Positions 24,434 through 32,169 of a stretch of 33,635 nt of DNA are shown piece after piece. The DNA comes from Nanobdellota archaeon. Lineage in GTDB: Archaea; Nanobdellota; Nanobdellia; Parvarchaeales; Parvarchaeaceae. Position numbers and translations under genes: made by a program. Numbering within the stretch: the stretch's first letter is position 1; every line of letters starts with the position of its first letter. The notes below the pieces were generated by a model. That model had not been told where the DNA came from and did not search any database. It saw nothing but the letters and a program-made list of their open reading frames with translations. Location of the stretch: assembly GCA_021811735.1 (NCBI GenBank), contig JAJZNK010000014.1:1-33635 (forward strand), written 5' to 3'.

Positions 24434-25118
24434 GGTATTCTCCCACGTTTTCGACGAGGAAACACTTAGAAACGTAAACAAGCTTAGAGGTGACGGATAC
24501 ATAGGGGATCTTCTTGGGCCAATAGGCACTGGAAAGGAATCATACGTGTTCTACAGCAGGGATTTTCATAAAAAGGAAGTTGCAGTCAAGTTACACAGGC
24601 ACAATATATATTCTTTTAAAAAGATACCTTCTTATATAAGGCTCAGGGGAAGAAAGAGCGGCGGATTTATACATCAAATAAATGACTGGGCAAGGTTTGA
24701 GTACTACTTTCTTTCCAAGGCTTATAAACTTGGAATAAATTCACCTGAACCGATAAGATGCTATGAAAATATCATAGTGATGGGTTTCATAGGAGAGAAT
24801 GGGGTCCCGTCAAAACCGGCAATAAAAGACAGTGATTTTGATGCGGAACACTGGTATTCTACTATAATAAAATTTATAATAGATATGGCTAAAAACGGAT
24901 TTATACACGGTGATCTGAGTCCATACAATATACTTAATTGGAATAAAGAACCTTATCTTATTGATTTTTCCCAGGCTTTGAAACTGTCTCCGCTCACAAA
25001 AGATTTTTTGATACGTGACATACAGAATATAAACAAGTGGTTTTTGTCCCTTAGATTCGGCAGGATTGAAAGTGTTGATACAATATTAGGTAATATAGGG
25101 TTGGAAAATGACAGCTAG
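24420..25118 (+). CDS. RIO-type serine/threonine protein kinase
   Basis: An atypical kinase or ATPase family acting in small-subunit ribosome maturation. The nucleotide loop is [13 protein letters not shown], the ATP lysine is K57 in VAVKLHR, the catalytic loop [11 protein letters not shown] gives D165 and N170, and the metal Asp is D182 in LIDFSQA. The segment RARFEYYFL-like ([16 protein letters not shown]) and FIGENGVP are RIO features. At 232 residues it lacks the winged-helix domain of RIO2. The DLSxYN loop and FIGE motif lean towards RIO1, while VAVKLHR and the following SFKKI lean towards RIO2. I leave the subfamily open. It overlaps lonB by 14 nt and the next gene by 11 nt. Confidence 0.93.
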   Translation: MPKSKVFSHVFDEETLRNVNKLRGDGYIGDLLGPIGTGKESYVFYSRDFHKKEVAVKLHRHNIYSFKKIPSYIRLRGRKSGGFIHQINDWARFEYYFLSKAYKLGINSPEPIRCYENIIVMGFIGENGVPSKPAIKDSDFDAEHWYSTIIKFIIDMAKNGFIHGDLSPYNILNWNKEPYLIDFSQALKLSPLTKDFLIRDIQNINKWFLSLRFGRIESVDTILGNIGLENDS

Positions 25119-25425
25119 GGAATTAAGAGTATACAATCTGCTGAAGAATATCCCTCGGGGTAAAGTCACGACTTACGGAATAATTGCAGAAAAATTGGGT
25201 TTAAATCCAAGGGATGTCGGTAGGATACTCAGCAAAAATGAGCATCCTTTGGAATATCCTTGTTATAAAGTTGTAAGATCCGATGGTAGATTGAGAGGCT
25301 ATACAATAAACGGGAAAAATGATAAGTCTACCTTAAAGGTAAAAGCAAACAAGCTGCTTTCAGATGGAATCAAATTAAACGGCGGAAAAGTAAACAAAAA
25401 GTTTTTCTATAAGTTCAATAGGTAA
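25108..25425 (+). CDS. MGMT-family (alkyltransferase DNA-binding domain) protein
   Basis: A 105-residue protein made only of the helix-turn-helix DNA-binding/active-site domain of O6-alkylguanine alkyltransferases: VYNLLKNIPRGKVTTYGIIAEKLG, PRDVGRILSKNEHPLEYPCYKVV and DGRLRGY. The PCHRV active-site motif appears as PCYKV. The Cys acceptor is retained, unlike in ATL proteins (Trp there), but the neighbouring His that activates it is Tyr. It may be a minimal alkyltransferase or a damage-sensing binder that flags alkylated bases. The N-terminal domain of Ogt/MGMT is absent. Last gene of the lonB-RIO unit, starting inside the end of the RIO gene. Confidence 0.88.
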   Translation: MTARELRVYNLLKNIPRGKVTTYGIIAEKLGLNPRDVGRILSKNEHPLEYPCYKVVRSDGRLRGYTINGKNDKSTLKVKANKLLSDGIKLNGGKVNKKFFYKFNR

Positions 25426-25458
25426 ATCTCAGTATGAGCATTTCATGGACGTAATAAT

Positions 25459-25468
25459 ACTTATAAAC
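25459..25468 (+). promoter_or_regulatory. TATA box of the 25489 pilin gene
   Basis: ACTTATAAAC is about 26 nt before the ATG at 25489. A near-identical CTTTATAAAC sits the same distance before the second pilin start at 33555. Confidence 0.55.
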
Positions 25469-25488
25469 AATCGTAACGTATCCTAATT

Positions 25489-27000
25489 ATGCGAACCAAT
25501 CAGCATAGAACTGCAGCTGAGAAAGAATCTTCTCCTATATATATTCACACACACACACACACACACACAAAAAAATTTAGCCAGTTAACTCTTCTAGACA
25601 GCAGAAAAGCCCAGTCGGCCTTAGAATATATGATGACGTATGGTTGGGCAATATTAATCATAGTAATCGTAGCAGTAATCCTCTACAGTATGGGTATCTT
25701 CAACCCATCATCAAGCGTATCCTTCACAAGCTCAGGCTTCTCCCCTTTCACAGTCTCATCCTCCTCATGCAACAGCATAGGCTATAAGGTAGCAGTGATA
25801 GCAGGTCCAATCCCAAACAATGCAAACTCCCTGCAAATAACCAAGGTATACGTAACATCTGCATCAGGAGCAAATACCTCTAGTTCAGTGTATACTCTGC
25901 CATCACCAATAACTCTCAAAAGCAGTCAATCAGCAGTCATAATAGTCCCAAACGTCGCCTGTAATGCAGCAAACGTAAAGTATTCCTTCTCTGCAATAAT
26001 ACAGTATACTTATAGTGTCCCAAGCATAGGAAACCAGATAATAAACACATCAGGCACAGTGGCAGGCACGTCAATAGCAGGAAAACCCTCCATCCTAACC
26101 TCATATGAACCCTTGACGATAACCAATACTCAGACATCAGCCACACCCTCACCCTTCCAGCAGATGATTAATATGACAAGCACAGATCCAGGCTGGTCCT
26201 CAATAGCAACCTCAAATTTCGCACAAAACGTGGAGTTCTTCTACTACAACGGCAGTATAATCCCTTCTTGGTTAGAGAATTACACCTCCTCCGGAGCGAT
26301 CTGGTGGCTTAAGCTTCCTTCTATCTCTAATTCCATGGTAATCTACATGGGCTTCGCCCCTTCTTCCACATCCCTTTTCAACACAGTCAGCACAGGTGAA
26401 GCCCCTCAGCTATCCTCCACATATGCAGAATACGATGATGGCGCAAGTATTTTTTATAGTTATGCAGGTAAAAATACACTTCTCATGCAACCTTATACCT
26501 CTTTGCAATCTAATGGAGTTTTCTTTGATCTTAATAACTACGAAGATACAATTGCTCTAAATTCTACTGATTCTACAGGGATACTTGCTATGGTAAAAAC
26601 ATATCCCATTTCTCCTGCCAGTGATCTCTGGCACTTTTTAATAACAGGTTCCGTTGGTAATGGTTTCTACTGTGGCCAGCGTACAGTTGGAAATGGAAAC
26701 AATTTTTTTAATGGATATGGGGCTGCAAGTATCACCATAAATGGGGGTTTTGGTAACCCTTCAAATTATTTCAATGAGTTTGTTCCATTTTATTATAACT
26801 TTTCTAACGGAGTGTCGATTTTGTCGATAGACAACGGACAGGAAACTGGGCGCGCTACTTATAGTACCTCTGCATTTGGCAGCGGAGTAGGTTCGATACA
26901 AGTACAATTGTTTTGGAATATAACTGTACAATATGTCGCCCTGACAAATTTGCCACCAAACGGTGTAATGCCTTCCGTTGCGTTTGGTAGCATTTCTTAG
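25489..27000 (+). CDS. Large pilin-like surface protein with class III signal peptide and DUF2341-like domain (503 aa)
   Basis: The signal RKA|QSALEYMMTYGWAILIIVIVAVILYSMGIF is a textbook archaeal class III prepilin signal, with cleavage before Q and E at +5. It is preceded by an unusual 42-residue leader, MRTNQH then an HTHTHTHT tract from a (CA)12 microsatellite. The start is supported by a TATA box 26 nt upstream and by the same MR(T/V)NQH opening in the pilin at 33555. The mature N-terminal region is a beta-rich pilin-like domain. Residues about 210-310 (WSSIATSNFAQNVEFFYYNG, GAIWWLKLPSI, MVIYMGF) resemble DUF2341. The rest may be a lectin-like fold. Codons are C-rich up to about 26440 and AT-rich after it, suggesting a mosaic gene. 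Export and assembly genes are not in the window. Confidence 0.85.
   Translation: MRTNQHRTAAEKESSPIYIHTHTHTHTKKFSQLTLLDSRKAQSALEYMMTYGWAILIIVIVAVILYSMGIFNPSSSVSFTSSGFSPFTVSSSSCNSIGYKVAVIAGPIPNNANSLQITKVYVTSASGANTSSSVYTLPSPITLKSSQSAVIIVPNVACNAANVKYSFSAIIQYTYSVPSIGNQIINTSGTVAGTSIAGKPSILTSYEPLTITNTQTSATPSPFQQMINMTSTDPGWSSIATSNFAQNVEFFYYNGSIIPSWLENYTSSGAIWWLKLPSISNSMVIYMGFAPSSTSLFNTVSTGEAPQLSSTYAEYDDGASIFYSYAGKNTLLMQPYTSLQSNGVFFDLNNYEDTIALNSTDSTGILAMVKTYPISPASDLWHFLITGSVGNGFYCGQRTVGNGNNFFNGYGAASITINGGFGNPSNYFNEFVPFYYNFSNGVSILSIDNGQETGRATYSTSAFGSGVGSIQVQLFWNITVQYVALTNLPPNGVMPSVAFGSIS
25546..25569 (+). repeat. (CA)12 microsatellite inside the pilin leader, followed by A7
   Basis: Twelve perfect CA units are followed by an A run (25569-25575), in frame between start codon and signal peptide. 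They encode the alternating His-Thr tract. Gain or loss of one unit shifts the frame before the signal peptide. Confidence 0.95.
25610..25625 (+). repeat. Signal-peptide block shared with the pilin at the right edge, copy 1
   Basis: CCCAGTCGGCCTTAGA is identical to 33613-33628, in the same orientation about 8 kb apart. It encodes the QSALE core. Confidence 0.8.
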
Positions 27001-27011
27001 GGTTATATCCT

Positions 27012-27725
27012 CTACTGATAATTTTCAAGAGAATTAGCATCAGCTAACGCCTGCATACATTCTTGGTAAAAAGGGCAGTATTTACATTCCCATACTTTTT
27101 TATTGTCAAAGTAATATTCTGCGGGAGGCAGCAATTTATTTCTTAGATGGTAGTCCAGGTCCTTGAACCTTTGCATGACTTTTTTGTATTCTTCTTCGTT
27201 ATACTCTATCTTAAATTGTTTTATCTCCAGGTTTTTCTTGTCCGCGTAAACGAGCAGGCCGTAATCAGCAGGCTGTGCGGCTAAGTATAAAGATATCTGC
27301 ATTTTGTGTTTTGGATCAGGGCCGGTGACTTTTGTTATGTCTCCTGTTGATTTCGCTTCTATTATTATTTTTTTGCCGTTTTTTGTCTCTACATAATCGT
27401 CTATCCTGCCGTATATCATGAATTCGGTTTCTTCGTCCTTATACCCTATCCTTATTGGTTTTTCTTCCTCTGCGATTGTCAGAGATTCGGACTCCTTTAA
27501 TGCTTTTGCTATGAATTCATGCACTTTGTTGCCGAGCGCAAATATTCTCAAAGCTGTCGTCTCCGTAGGCTTCTGTATAAAATATGAATAGTAGCTCCTT
27601 CGGATGCACATCCCTATTTCGCTTGGATAGTATGATCCTATTTTTTTAGGCCTAGACTCTTCATTAAGGTATTCATCTATTATACCACCGACATCAATAT
27701 CAACCAATGGGTCGTCGTTTTGCAT
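27012..27725 (-). CDS. Cas4/RecB-like PD-(D/E)XK nuclease with Fe-S cysteines
   Basis: A predicted iron-sulfur DNA exonuclease. The nuclease core shows GRIDDYVE (metal Asp) and IIIEAKSTG (E-x-K), followed by KHKMQISLYLAA, the Q-x-x-x-Y motif of RecB/Cas4 nucleases. Four Cys frame the domain as in Cas4/AddB: C40 (YPSEIGMCIRR), then C214, C217 and C223 (WECKYCPFYQEC). The ORF track starts two codons earlier at a TTG (27731). I prefer the ATG at 27725, giving 237 residues, because it lies about 26 nt from a TATA element. No CRISPR array or cas1/cas2 is in the window, so a DNA repair or stand-alone Cas4-like role is more likely. Divergent from the PAP2 gene. Confidence 0.88.
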   Translation of the reverse strand: MQNDDPLVDIDVGGIIDEYLNEESRPKKIGSYYPSEIGMCIRRSYYSYFIQKPTETTALRIFALGNKVHEFIAKALKESESLTIAEEEKPIRIGYKDEETEFMIYGRIDDYVETKNGKKIIIEAKSTGDITKVTGPDPKHKMQISLYLAAQPADYGLLVYADKKNLEIKQFKIEYNEEEYKKVMQRFKDLDYHLRNKLLPPAEYYFDNKKVWECKYCPFYQECMQALADANSLENYQ

Positions 27726-27746
27726 TAACAATATAGTATAGAAAAG

Positions 27747-27757
27747 AATTTAAATTT
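27747..27757. promoter_or_regulatory. Shared palindromic TATA between nuclease and PAP2 genes
   Basis: The 10-bp palindrome AATTTAAATT (27747-27756) is centred about 24 nt from the PAP2 ATG and about 26 nt from the nuclease ATG at 27725. In only 50 nt of intergenic DNA it could direct leaderless transcription both ways. Confidence 0.5.
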
Positions 27758-27775
27758 ACTTCTTTTGGTATATTA

Positions 27776-28471
27776 ATGTTTGATAAAAAATGGTTTTACA
27801 TAGGGGTGTTTTCGCTCGTCCTTTTCCTAATAGTGTTTTTAACGGTAAATTTCAAGATATCCTACAATTTTGACATAACAGTTTTTAAGCTGATAAATGA
27901 GAGTTGGAGCGTTCCCGCTTTAAACTCTTTCTTCTCAGGAGCAGCGATTTACGGCAGAGAATACTTTTGGGTGCCGATAGTTGCGTTGATGTGGATCCTT
28001 GGCAGCGCGTTTAAGAATGAAAACGCAAAAAAAGGAGCATTGATGCTTATTATAGTCTTTGTCGCAATAATAATAATTGGTTTGTCTTTCAAGGCGGTTT
28101 ACTATAGACCAAGGCCTTTCTTGAATCCTGTCCTTTCCTCGGTTGTCCACGTATTGGTTCCAAAGGATTTCGATTCATCATTCCCATCCGGTCATGCCTT
28201 GGTAGTGGCTGGAGGTGCAGCGATAGCGTTTCTTTTCCTGAGGAGAAGATATTCCATACCTCTGATTGTAGAAGCGGCAATAGTCTCATACTCTAGAGTT
28301 TACGTCGGAGTTCACTATCCAACAGACGTTCTAGCAGGTATCCTTCTAGGTGTAGCAATAGCATTCATAATATACTCTCTAGTCATTAAGACAAAGGCAT
28401 TTGCACTCCTCTTTAAGTTTATAGATGATTCATATGGCACGCTGCTTAAAACTCTGCGTTTGGCTAAGTGA
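27776..28471 (+). CDS. PAP2-family membrane phosphatase
   Basis: An integral membrane lipid phosphatase. It has five or six membrane helices, and the three PAP2 motifs are complete: KAVYYRPRP (K106), SFPSGHAL (H140) and SRVYVGVHYPTDVLAG (catalytic H180). The 231-residue length and layout are those of bacterial and archaeal enzymes that dephosphorylate polyprenyl (dolichyl/undecaprenyl) diphosphate or phosphatidic-acid-type substrates. In a cell with many N-glycosylation sequons on its surface proteins, recycling of a dolichol carrier is a reasonable but unproven role. Leaderless start from the shared TATA. The 3' end meets the next gene tail-to-tail with only 2 nt between. Confidence 0.92.
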   Translation: MFDKKWFYIGVFSLVLFLIVFLTVNFKISYNFDITVFKLINESWSVPALNSFFSGAAIYGREYFWVPIVALMWILGSAFKNENAKKGALMLIIVFVAIIIIGLSFKAVYYRPRPFLNPVLSSVVHVLVPKDFDSSFPSGHALVVAGGAAIAFLFLRRRYSIPLIVEAAIVSYSRVYVGVHYPTDVLAGILLGVAIAFIIYSLVIKTKAFALLFKFIDDSYGTLLKTLRLAK

Positions 28472-28473
28472 AG

Positions 28474-29481
28474 CTATATCCTTTTGCCTTCTTTGTATCT
28501 TTTTGCAAGTAACTTCAACTCGTCTATAAGCTTGCTCTCGTTTTCGAACATGTCATCCACAAAATAAGGCGTGAATGGGCTATAATTTTTGAATGGGAAA
28601 TACAATAAAACCTTTTTGCCAGTAAAATGGGCATGCATTCTTTCGCTGTCCACTCCGCTGGAATAAACCAAATCTGACAGGTAGACTATCGTCATGTCTG
28701 ACTGGTCTATGAAATGAAAATCCCGTCTCACAGTCTGGTTAAATATAAGATTTTTTATTCGGTCGTTTTCGTCAACTTTATATGCACCTATGTCAATCGC
28801 CTTTGGATTGAATACGATGACATACTTCTTTATTTTTTTTATGAATGAATCAAGCTTTTCATATCCACTTTTTCTGTGCTCTATCGTAAAACTTATGTAA
28901 GCCTTTGGCTTGTCATTTTTATACATAAGTTCAAATAGTGTCAACGGGTCCTCGCTAGAGCCTATTATATAGTTTTTCTTACCGATGAACTTGCTTACCA
29001 AATCTGCAGTGTATATTTCAAGCTCCGACCACAGCGCTATCTCATACTCGTCGACAGCCTTATCCTCCCAGGATTTTTTGCTCTGGAGGTTTTTATTTAT
29101 GTTCTTAGGGTCGTTCACGACCGATATGAAAAAATCAGGGTTTATGAGTTTCACATCCTTTGAATTTATGAGGTTCAACGGGCCCTGTCTCCACCAAAAA
29201 GAAAGGTGACCGTCTATTATATAATCCTTTTTAGGGTTCTTGTCGATATATGATTTTAACTCTCGCAATGCGCTGTCTTTCAGGATTCTTACGTTCTCTA
29301 TATCTAGGTTAGGTAGGTTCCTTGAATTTATGTAAGGGTTTGTTTTGTTTGCCGCTTTCACCATCTCATCTATCAAGTTAAGTATCTCTATCTTTTTTCC
29401 GTTCTTTGCGGCAATCTTTACTGTTTTGTTCTCGAGATTTACTCTATCTGACCCGGCAATGGCCGAGCTGAACACAATCAT
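28474..29481 (-). CDS. Nucleotide kinase-like plus deoxyribosyltransferase-like protein (335 aa)
   Basis: No firm family. The first 150 residues look like an archaeal P-loop nucleotide kinase: a leading beta strand and loop (MIVFSSAIAGSDR), a helix pair, a strand DYIIDGHLSFWWRQG like the substrate segment of adenylate-kinase-like proteins, then INPDFFISVVNDP. The Walker A consensus is lost, however, since AGSDRVN stands where GSGK(S/T) is expected. The second half, from about residue 190, has KPKAYISFTIEHR and later DQSDMTIVYLSDLVYSSGVDSERMHAHFTGKKVLLYFP. This resembles a nucleoside 2-deoxyribosyltransferase-like Rossmann domain, including the catalytic Glu position (SGVDSE). A role in nucleotide metabolism or signalling is inferred. 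TATA-like AGTTTATTAG overlaps the preceding stop codon. Confidence 0.75.
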   Translation of the reverse strand: MIVFSSAIAGSDRVNLENKTVKIAAKNGKKIEILNLIDEMVKAANKTNPYINSRNLPNLDIENVRILKDSALRELKSYIDKNPKKDYIIDGHLSFWWRQGPLNLINSKDVKLINPDFFISVVNDPKNINKNLQSKKSWEDKAVDEYEIALWSELEIYTADLVSKFIGKKNYIIGSSEDPLTLFELMYKNDKPKAYISFTIEHRKSGYEKLDSFIKKIKKYVIVFNPKAIDIGAYKVDENDRIKNLIFNQTVRRDFHFIDQSDMTIVYLSDLVYSSGVDSERMHAHFTGKKVLLYFPFKNYSPFTPYFVDDMFENESKLIDELKLLAKRYKEGKRI

Positions 29482-29511
29482 ATTATATGGTATCCCTACG
29501 TGCTAATAAAC

Positions 29512-30918
29512 TTATTTTCTCTTCTTTAGTTTTCTCGGCCTGGTGAGGTTGAACGGGTCAAAGGCAGTTTTAAGGTCCTTTTCATTAAGAAGCCCCCTCT
29601 CCTTTACTATCTTGGGTATTGCCTTTTTTTCCGCCAGGGATTCCCTTACGACTTCTGCAGCCTTTTCATAACCGATGTAAGGATTTAACGCTAGCCCTAC
29701 TCCTGGTGTTTTTTCTACCATTTCTGTTATGTGCTCTTTATTCACCTTTATATCGTTTATGCATTTCTTCGAAAATACTCTACAGGAATTTTTCAGTATT
29801 ATAAGGTCATGGAGGAGGCAGTAATTTATGATAGGTTCCATAACATTCAGTTCAAACTGTCCGGCCTGCGTGGCCAGTTCAATCGTGCGGTTGTCACCAA
29901 GCACTCTGAAGCAGACCATATCTATCATCTCTGCAATGCTCGGGTTCACTTTTCCAGGCATTATTGATGAGCCTGGCTGGACTGCCGGCAGTATTATCTC
30001 ACTAAGCCCGGTTATGGGCCCGGAATTCATCATCCTGAGGTCATTTGCAATCTTTATCAGGTCAGCTGAAAGGACAGATAGACTACTGGATAGGTTAAAC
30101 AGGTCAGAAGGGGACTCAGTGACTTCAGGCAAGTCAGCGGCCTGCCTGAGTTTTTCTCCGGTGAACTTTCGGAGGTAGGAAGTGGCCTTTTTAACATATC
30201 TAGGGTCGGCATTTATCCCAGTGCCCACGGCAGTTGCGCCCAGATTGATCTCCTTTAGTTTTTCCCTGGCATTGTCTATTCTCTCGATTGAATCTTTGAT
30301 CATATCAGCCCATGCTCTAAATTCCTGTCCAAGCCTTATCGGTGCGGCATCCATAAGGTGGGTCCTTCCGCTTTTGACTATTTTGTCGAACTCTCCAGAT
30401 TTTTTAAGGAATGAAAGCTGCAGTTCTTTCAGGGATTCTATCAATTCGTAGGACAATTTGAGAGCAGCGATTTTAGTTGCAGTGGGTATGACATCGTTAG
30501 ATGATTGGCACATGTTTACGTCATCATTCGGATGGATGATTGAATAGTCTCCTCTCTTCCCACCAAGCATCTCGATTGCTATGTTAGCTATGACTTCATT
30601 GGCATTCATATTATTCGATGTGCCCTCTCCGGCTTGATAGATATCCACGGTAAACTGCTTGTCGAATTTTCCGTTTAAGATCGTGTCGCAGGCCTTTATT
30701 ATTATGTCAGCTTTTCTTTTGTCTAACAGGTTGATATCAGAGTTCGCCATCGCGGCAGCTTTTTTAATTGTGACCAAGGCGTAAGTATATTCCTTTATCG
30801 GGTTGATGCCAGAAATGGGGAAGTTGTTTATGGCTCTCTGCGTTTGTACCCCCCAATACGCATCGGCAGGGACTTTTAGTTCTCCAAGGTAATCTTTTTC
30901 AGTCCTGTATCCTTCCAT
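29512..30918 (-). CDS. aspA: Aspartate ammonia-lyase (aspartase/fumarase superfamily)
   Basis: Converts aspartate reversibly to fumarate and ammonia. It belongs to the aspartase/fumarase superfamily: opening YLGELKVPADAYWGVQTQRA, GEGTSNNMNANEVIAN, IHPNDDVNMCQSSNDV, GRTHLMDAAPIRLGQEF, NLGATAVGTGINADP and the signature loop GSSIMPGKVNPS. After the signature, MVCFRVLGDN, FELNVMEPII and KCINDIKVNKE follow aspartase rather than fumarase, which usually has NPTQCEA and NVFRP. RTHLMDA and NPYIGYEKAAE are fumarase-like, so class II fumarase remains possible. Length 468 suits both. Probably leaderless from a TATA-like ATTTATATT about 25 nt upstream, just downstream of the antiporter pair on the same strand. 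Confidence 0.82.
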   Translation of the reverse strand: MEGYRTEKDYLGELKVPADAYWGVQTQRAINNFPISGINPIKEYTYALVTIKKAAAMANSDINLLDKRKADIIIKACDTILNGKFDKQFTVDIYQAGEGTSNNMNANEVIANIAIEMLGGKRGDYSIIHPNDDVNMCQSSNDVIPTATKIAALKLSYELIESLKELQLSFLKKSGEFDKIVKSGRTHLMDAAPIRLGQEFRAWADMIKDSIERIDNAREKLKEINLGATAVGTGINADPRYVKKATSYLRKFTGEKLRQAADLPEVTESPSDLFNLSSSLSVLSADLIKIANDLRMMNSGPITGLSEIILPAVQPGSSIMPGKVNPSIAEMIDMVCFRVLGDNRTIELATQAGQFELNVMEPIINYCLLHDLIILKNSCRVFSKKCINDIKVNKEHITEMVEKTPGVGLALNPYIGYEKAAEVVRESLAEKKAIPKIVKERGLLNEKDLKTAFDPFNLTRPRKLKKRK

Positions 30919-30957
30919 TCGAATTACTGTGCTTTGGAATATAAATCCATTTTAAAC

Positions 30958-32169
30958 TCACTGCTTTACTTTTTTACCCTTCAAGGTTATGAATGCTCCG
31001 ACAGTTGTAACGATGTTCGTCAGGATTATAACATATGTAACCAAAACAAGGAAAGTGTTAGCATGGGGTATCCCATACTCAAGCGCCAGGATTGCAAGAG
31101 TCGCAGGGGTCAGCCCCTGGGCAAGCGATATTAGGATTGGTAATTTGTCTTTTACCATGTCTGATTTGTAAGTTGATGCAGTCACAGCCAATATCCTTGA
31201 AACTATGAGTATGACGAGTATTATAGCGCCGAATTCGAGTCCGAAAAACAAACTGGAGAACGACAGACTTAGTATCAAACCAAGAAAGACGAAGAAAAAC
31301 GTTTTCAATATAAAAGTTATCTCTCCCTGGAAACCGAAAATTTGGTTTTCCAACTTTTCCATTCTAATTTTTTTCTTGAACAGCTCACTCACGAAACGGT
31401 GGTTTCCAAAGATGATCCCAAAGATTATGACTGCCAGGTAGCCGCTGCCGCCCGCTCTGTCTGTAAGTCCGAAAGTAAGGAAAAGAAGTCCTAGCGTCAA
31501 AACATAGGTATAGTTCTGTCTCTTTAGATAATGGAGCAAGTATATCCAGATGATCGAAAGCACAAGTCCTATGAATATACCGATGGAAAATGAGGATACT
31601 AACGAGTCTATAGTGGTGTATATGCTTGCGCTTCCATTCTGGTAAAGCCCAATGAATGTAAGGAAAAGGACTACAAGGACTATTGAATTCAGTGCGGCCT
31701 CGAACGTGAGAAACATTACGGTCTTATCTTTTATATCCAATTGTCTTGACAGAGGTATTATGACTACTGTAGTGGTCTCTCCGCCAACTATCGAGCCGAA
31801 GATAAGGGCGATAACCCAGTTAAAGTTCAGCAGGAAATGGACCATCGTCGATATGATTGCGATACTCAGCAGCACATAAATCGCGACCTGCACCAATGGT
31901 CTCCATCCGTCTCTCAGCAAAGTGCTTACTTTAAGGTCCATTCCGCCATGGAATATGACCATTATAAGGGTTATTTCAGCAAGTACTCCCAGTAGCGGGA
32001 TAAGTGTAGACTTTTGTATTATCCCTAGAACAGGGCCAAGTATGAATCCTGTGAATACAAGAAAAAGAAACGATGGGACATGCGTTTTTCTGAATATCTG
32101 CTCACCTATGTAACCAAGGAATATTATCAGAGCGGATATTAGAAGTATGAACGTTGTAGAGTCAGTCAT
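30958..32169 (-). CDS. Cation:proton antiporter homologue, second of tandem pair (403 aa)
   Basis: About 12 hydrophobic helices with monovalent cation:proton antiporter (CPA/Kef membrane domain) character: TGFILGPVLGI, an unwound-helix region SIVGGETTTVVIIPLSRQL, then FEAALNSIVLVVLF. In relatives the last segment is ESAxx(N/S)D, whose Asp binds the ion. Here the Asp position is Ser. The later arginine-containing helix (SRGxxG in the partner) reads SLAQGLTPAT and lacks the Arg. There is no cytosolic TrkA-N domain. The gene starts inside the end of its paralogue (8-nt overlap) with a strong AAGGAGG. It may be a non-canonical antiporter, a channel-like or regulatory partner subunit, or degenerate. 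Confidence 0.88.
   Translation of the reverse strand: MTDSTTFILLISALIIFLGYIGEQIFRKTHVPSFLFLVFTGFILGPVLGIIQKSTLIPLLGVLAEITLIMVIFHGGMDLKVSTLLRDGWRPLVQVAIYVLLSIAIISTMVHFLLNFNWVIALIFGSIVGGETTTVVIIPLSRQLDIKDKTVMFLTFEAALNSIVLVVLFLTFIGLYQNGSASIYTTIDSLVSSFSIGIFIGLVLSIIWIYLLHYLKRQNYTYVLTLGLLFLTFGLTDRAGGSGYLAVIIFGIIFGNHRFVSELFKKKIRMEKLENQIFGFQGEITFILKTFFFVFLGLILSLSFSSLFFGLEFGAIILVILIVSRILAVTASTYKSDMVKDKLPILISLAQGLTPATLAILALEYGIPHANTFLVLVTYVIILTNIVTTVGAFITLKGKKVKQ

Noticed and set aside
27726-27731. TTG start for the Cas4-like nuclease as given in the ORF track
   Set aside because: The ATG two codons later is the usual start codon and fits the TATA spacing for a leaderless mRNA.
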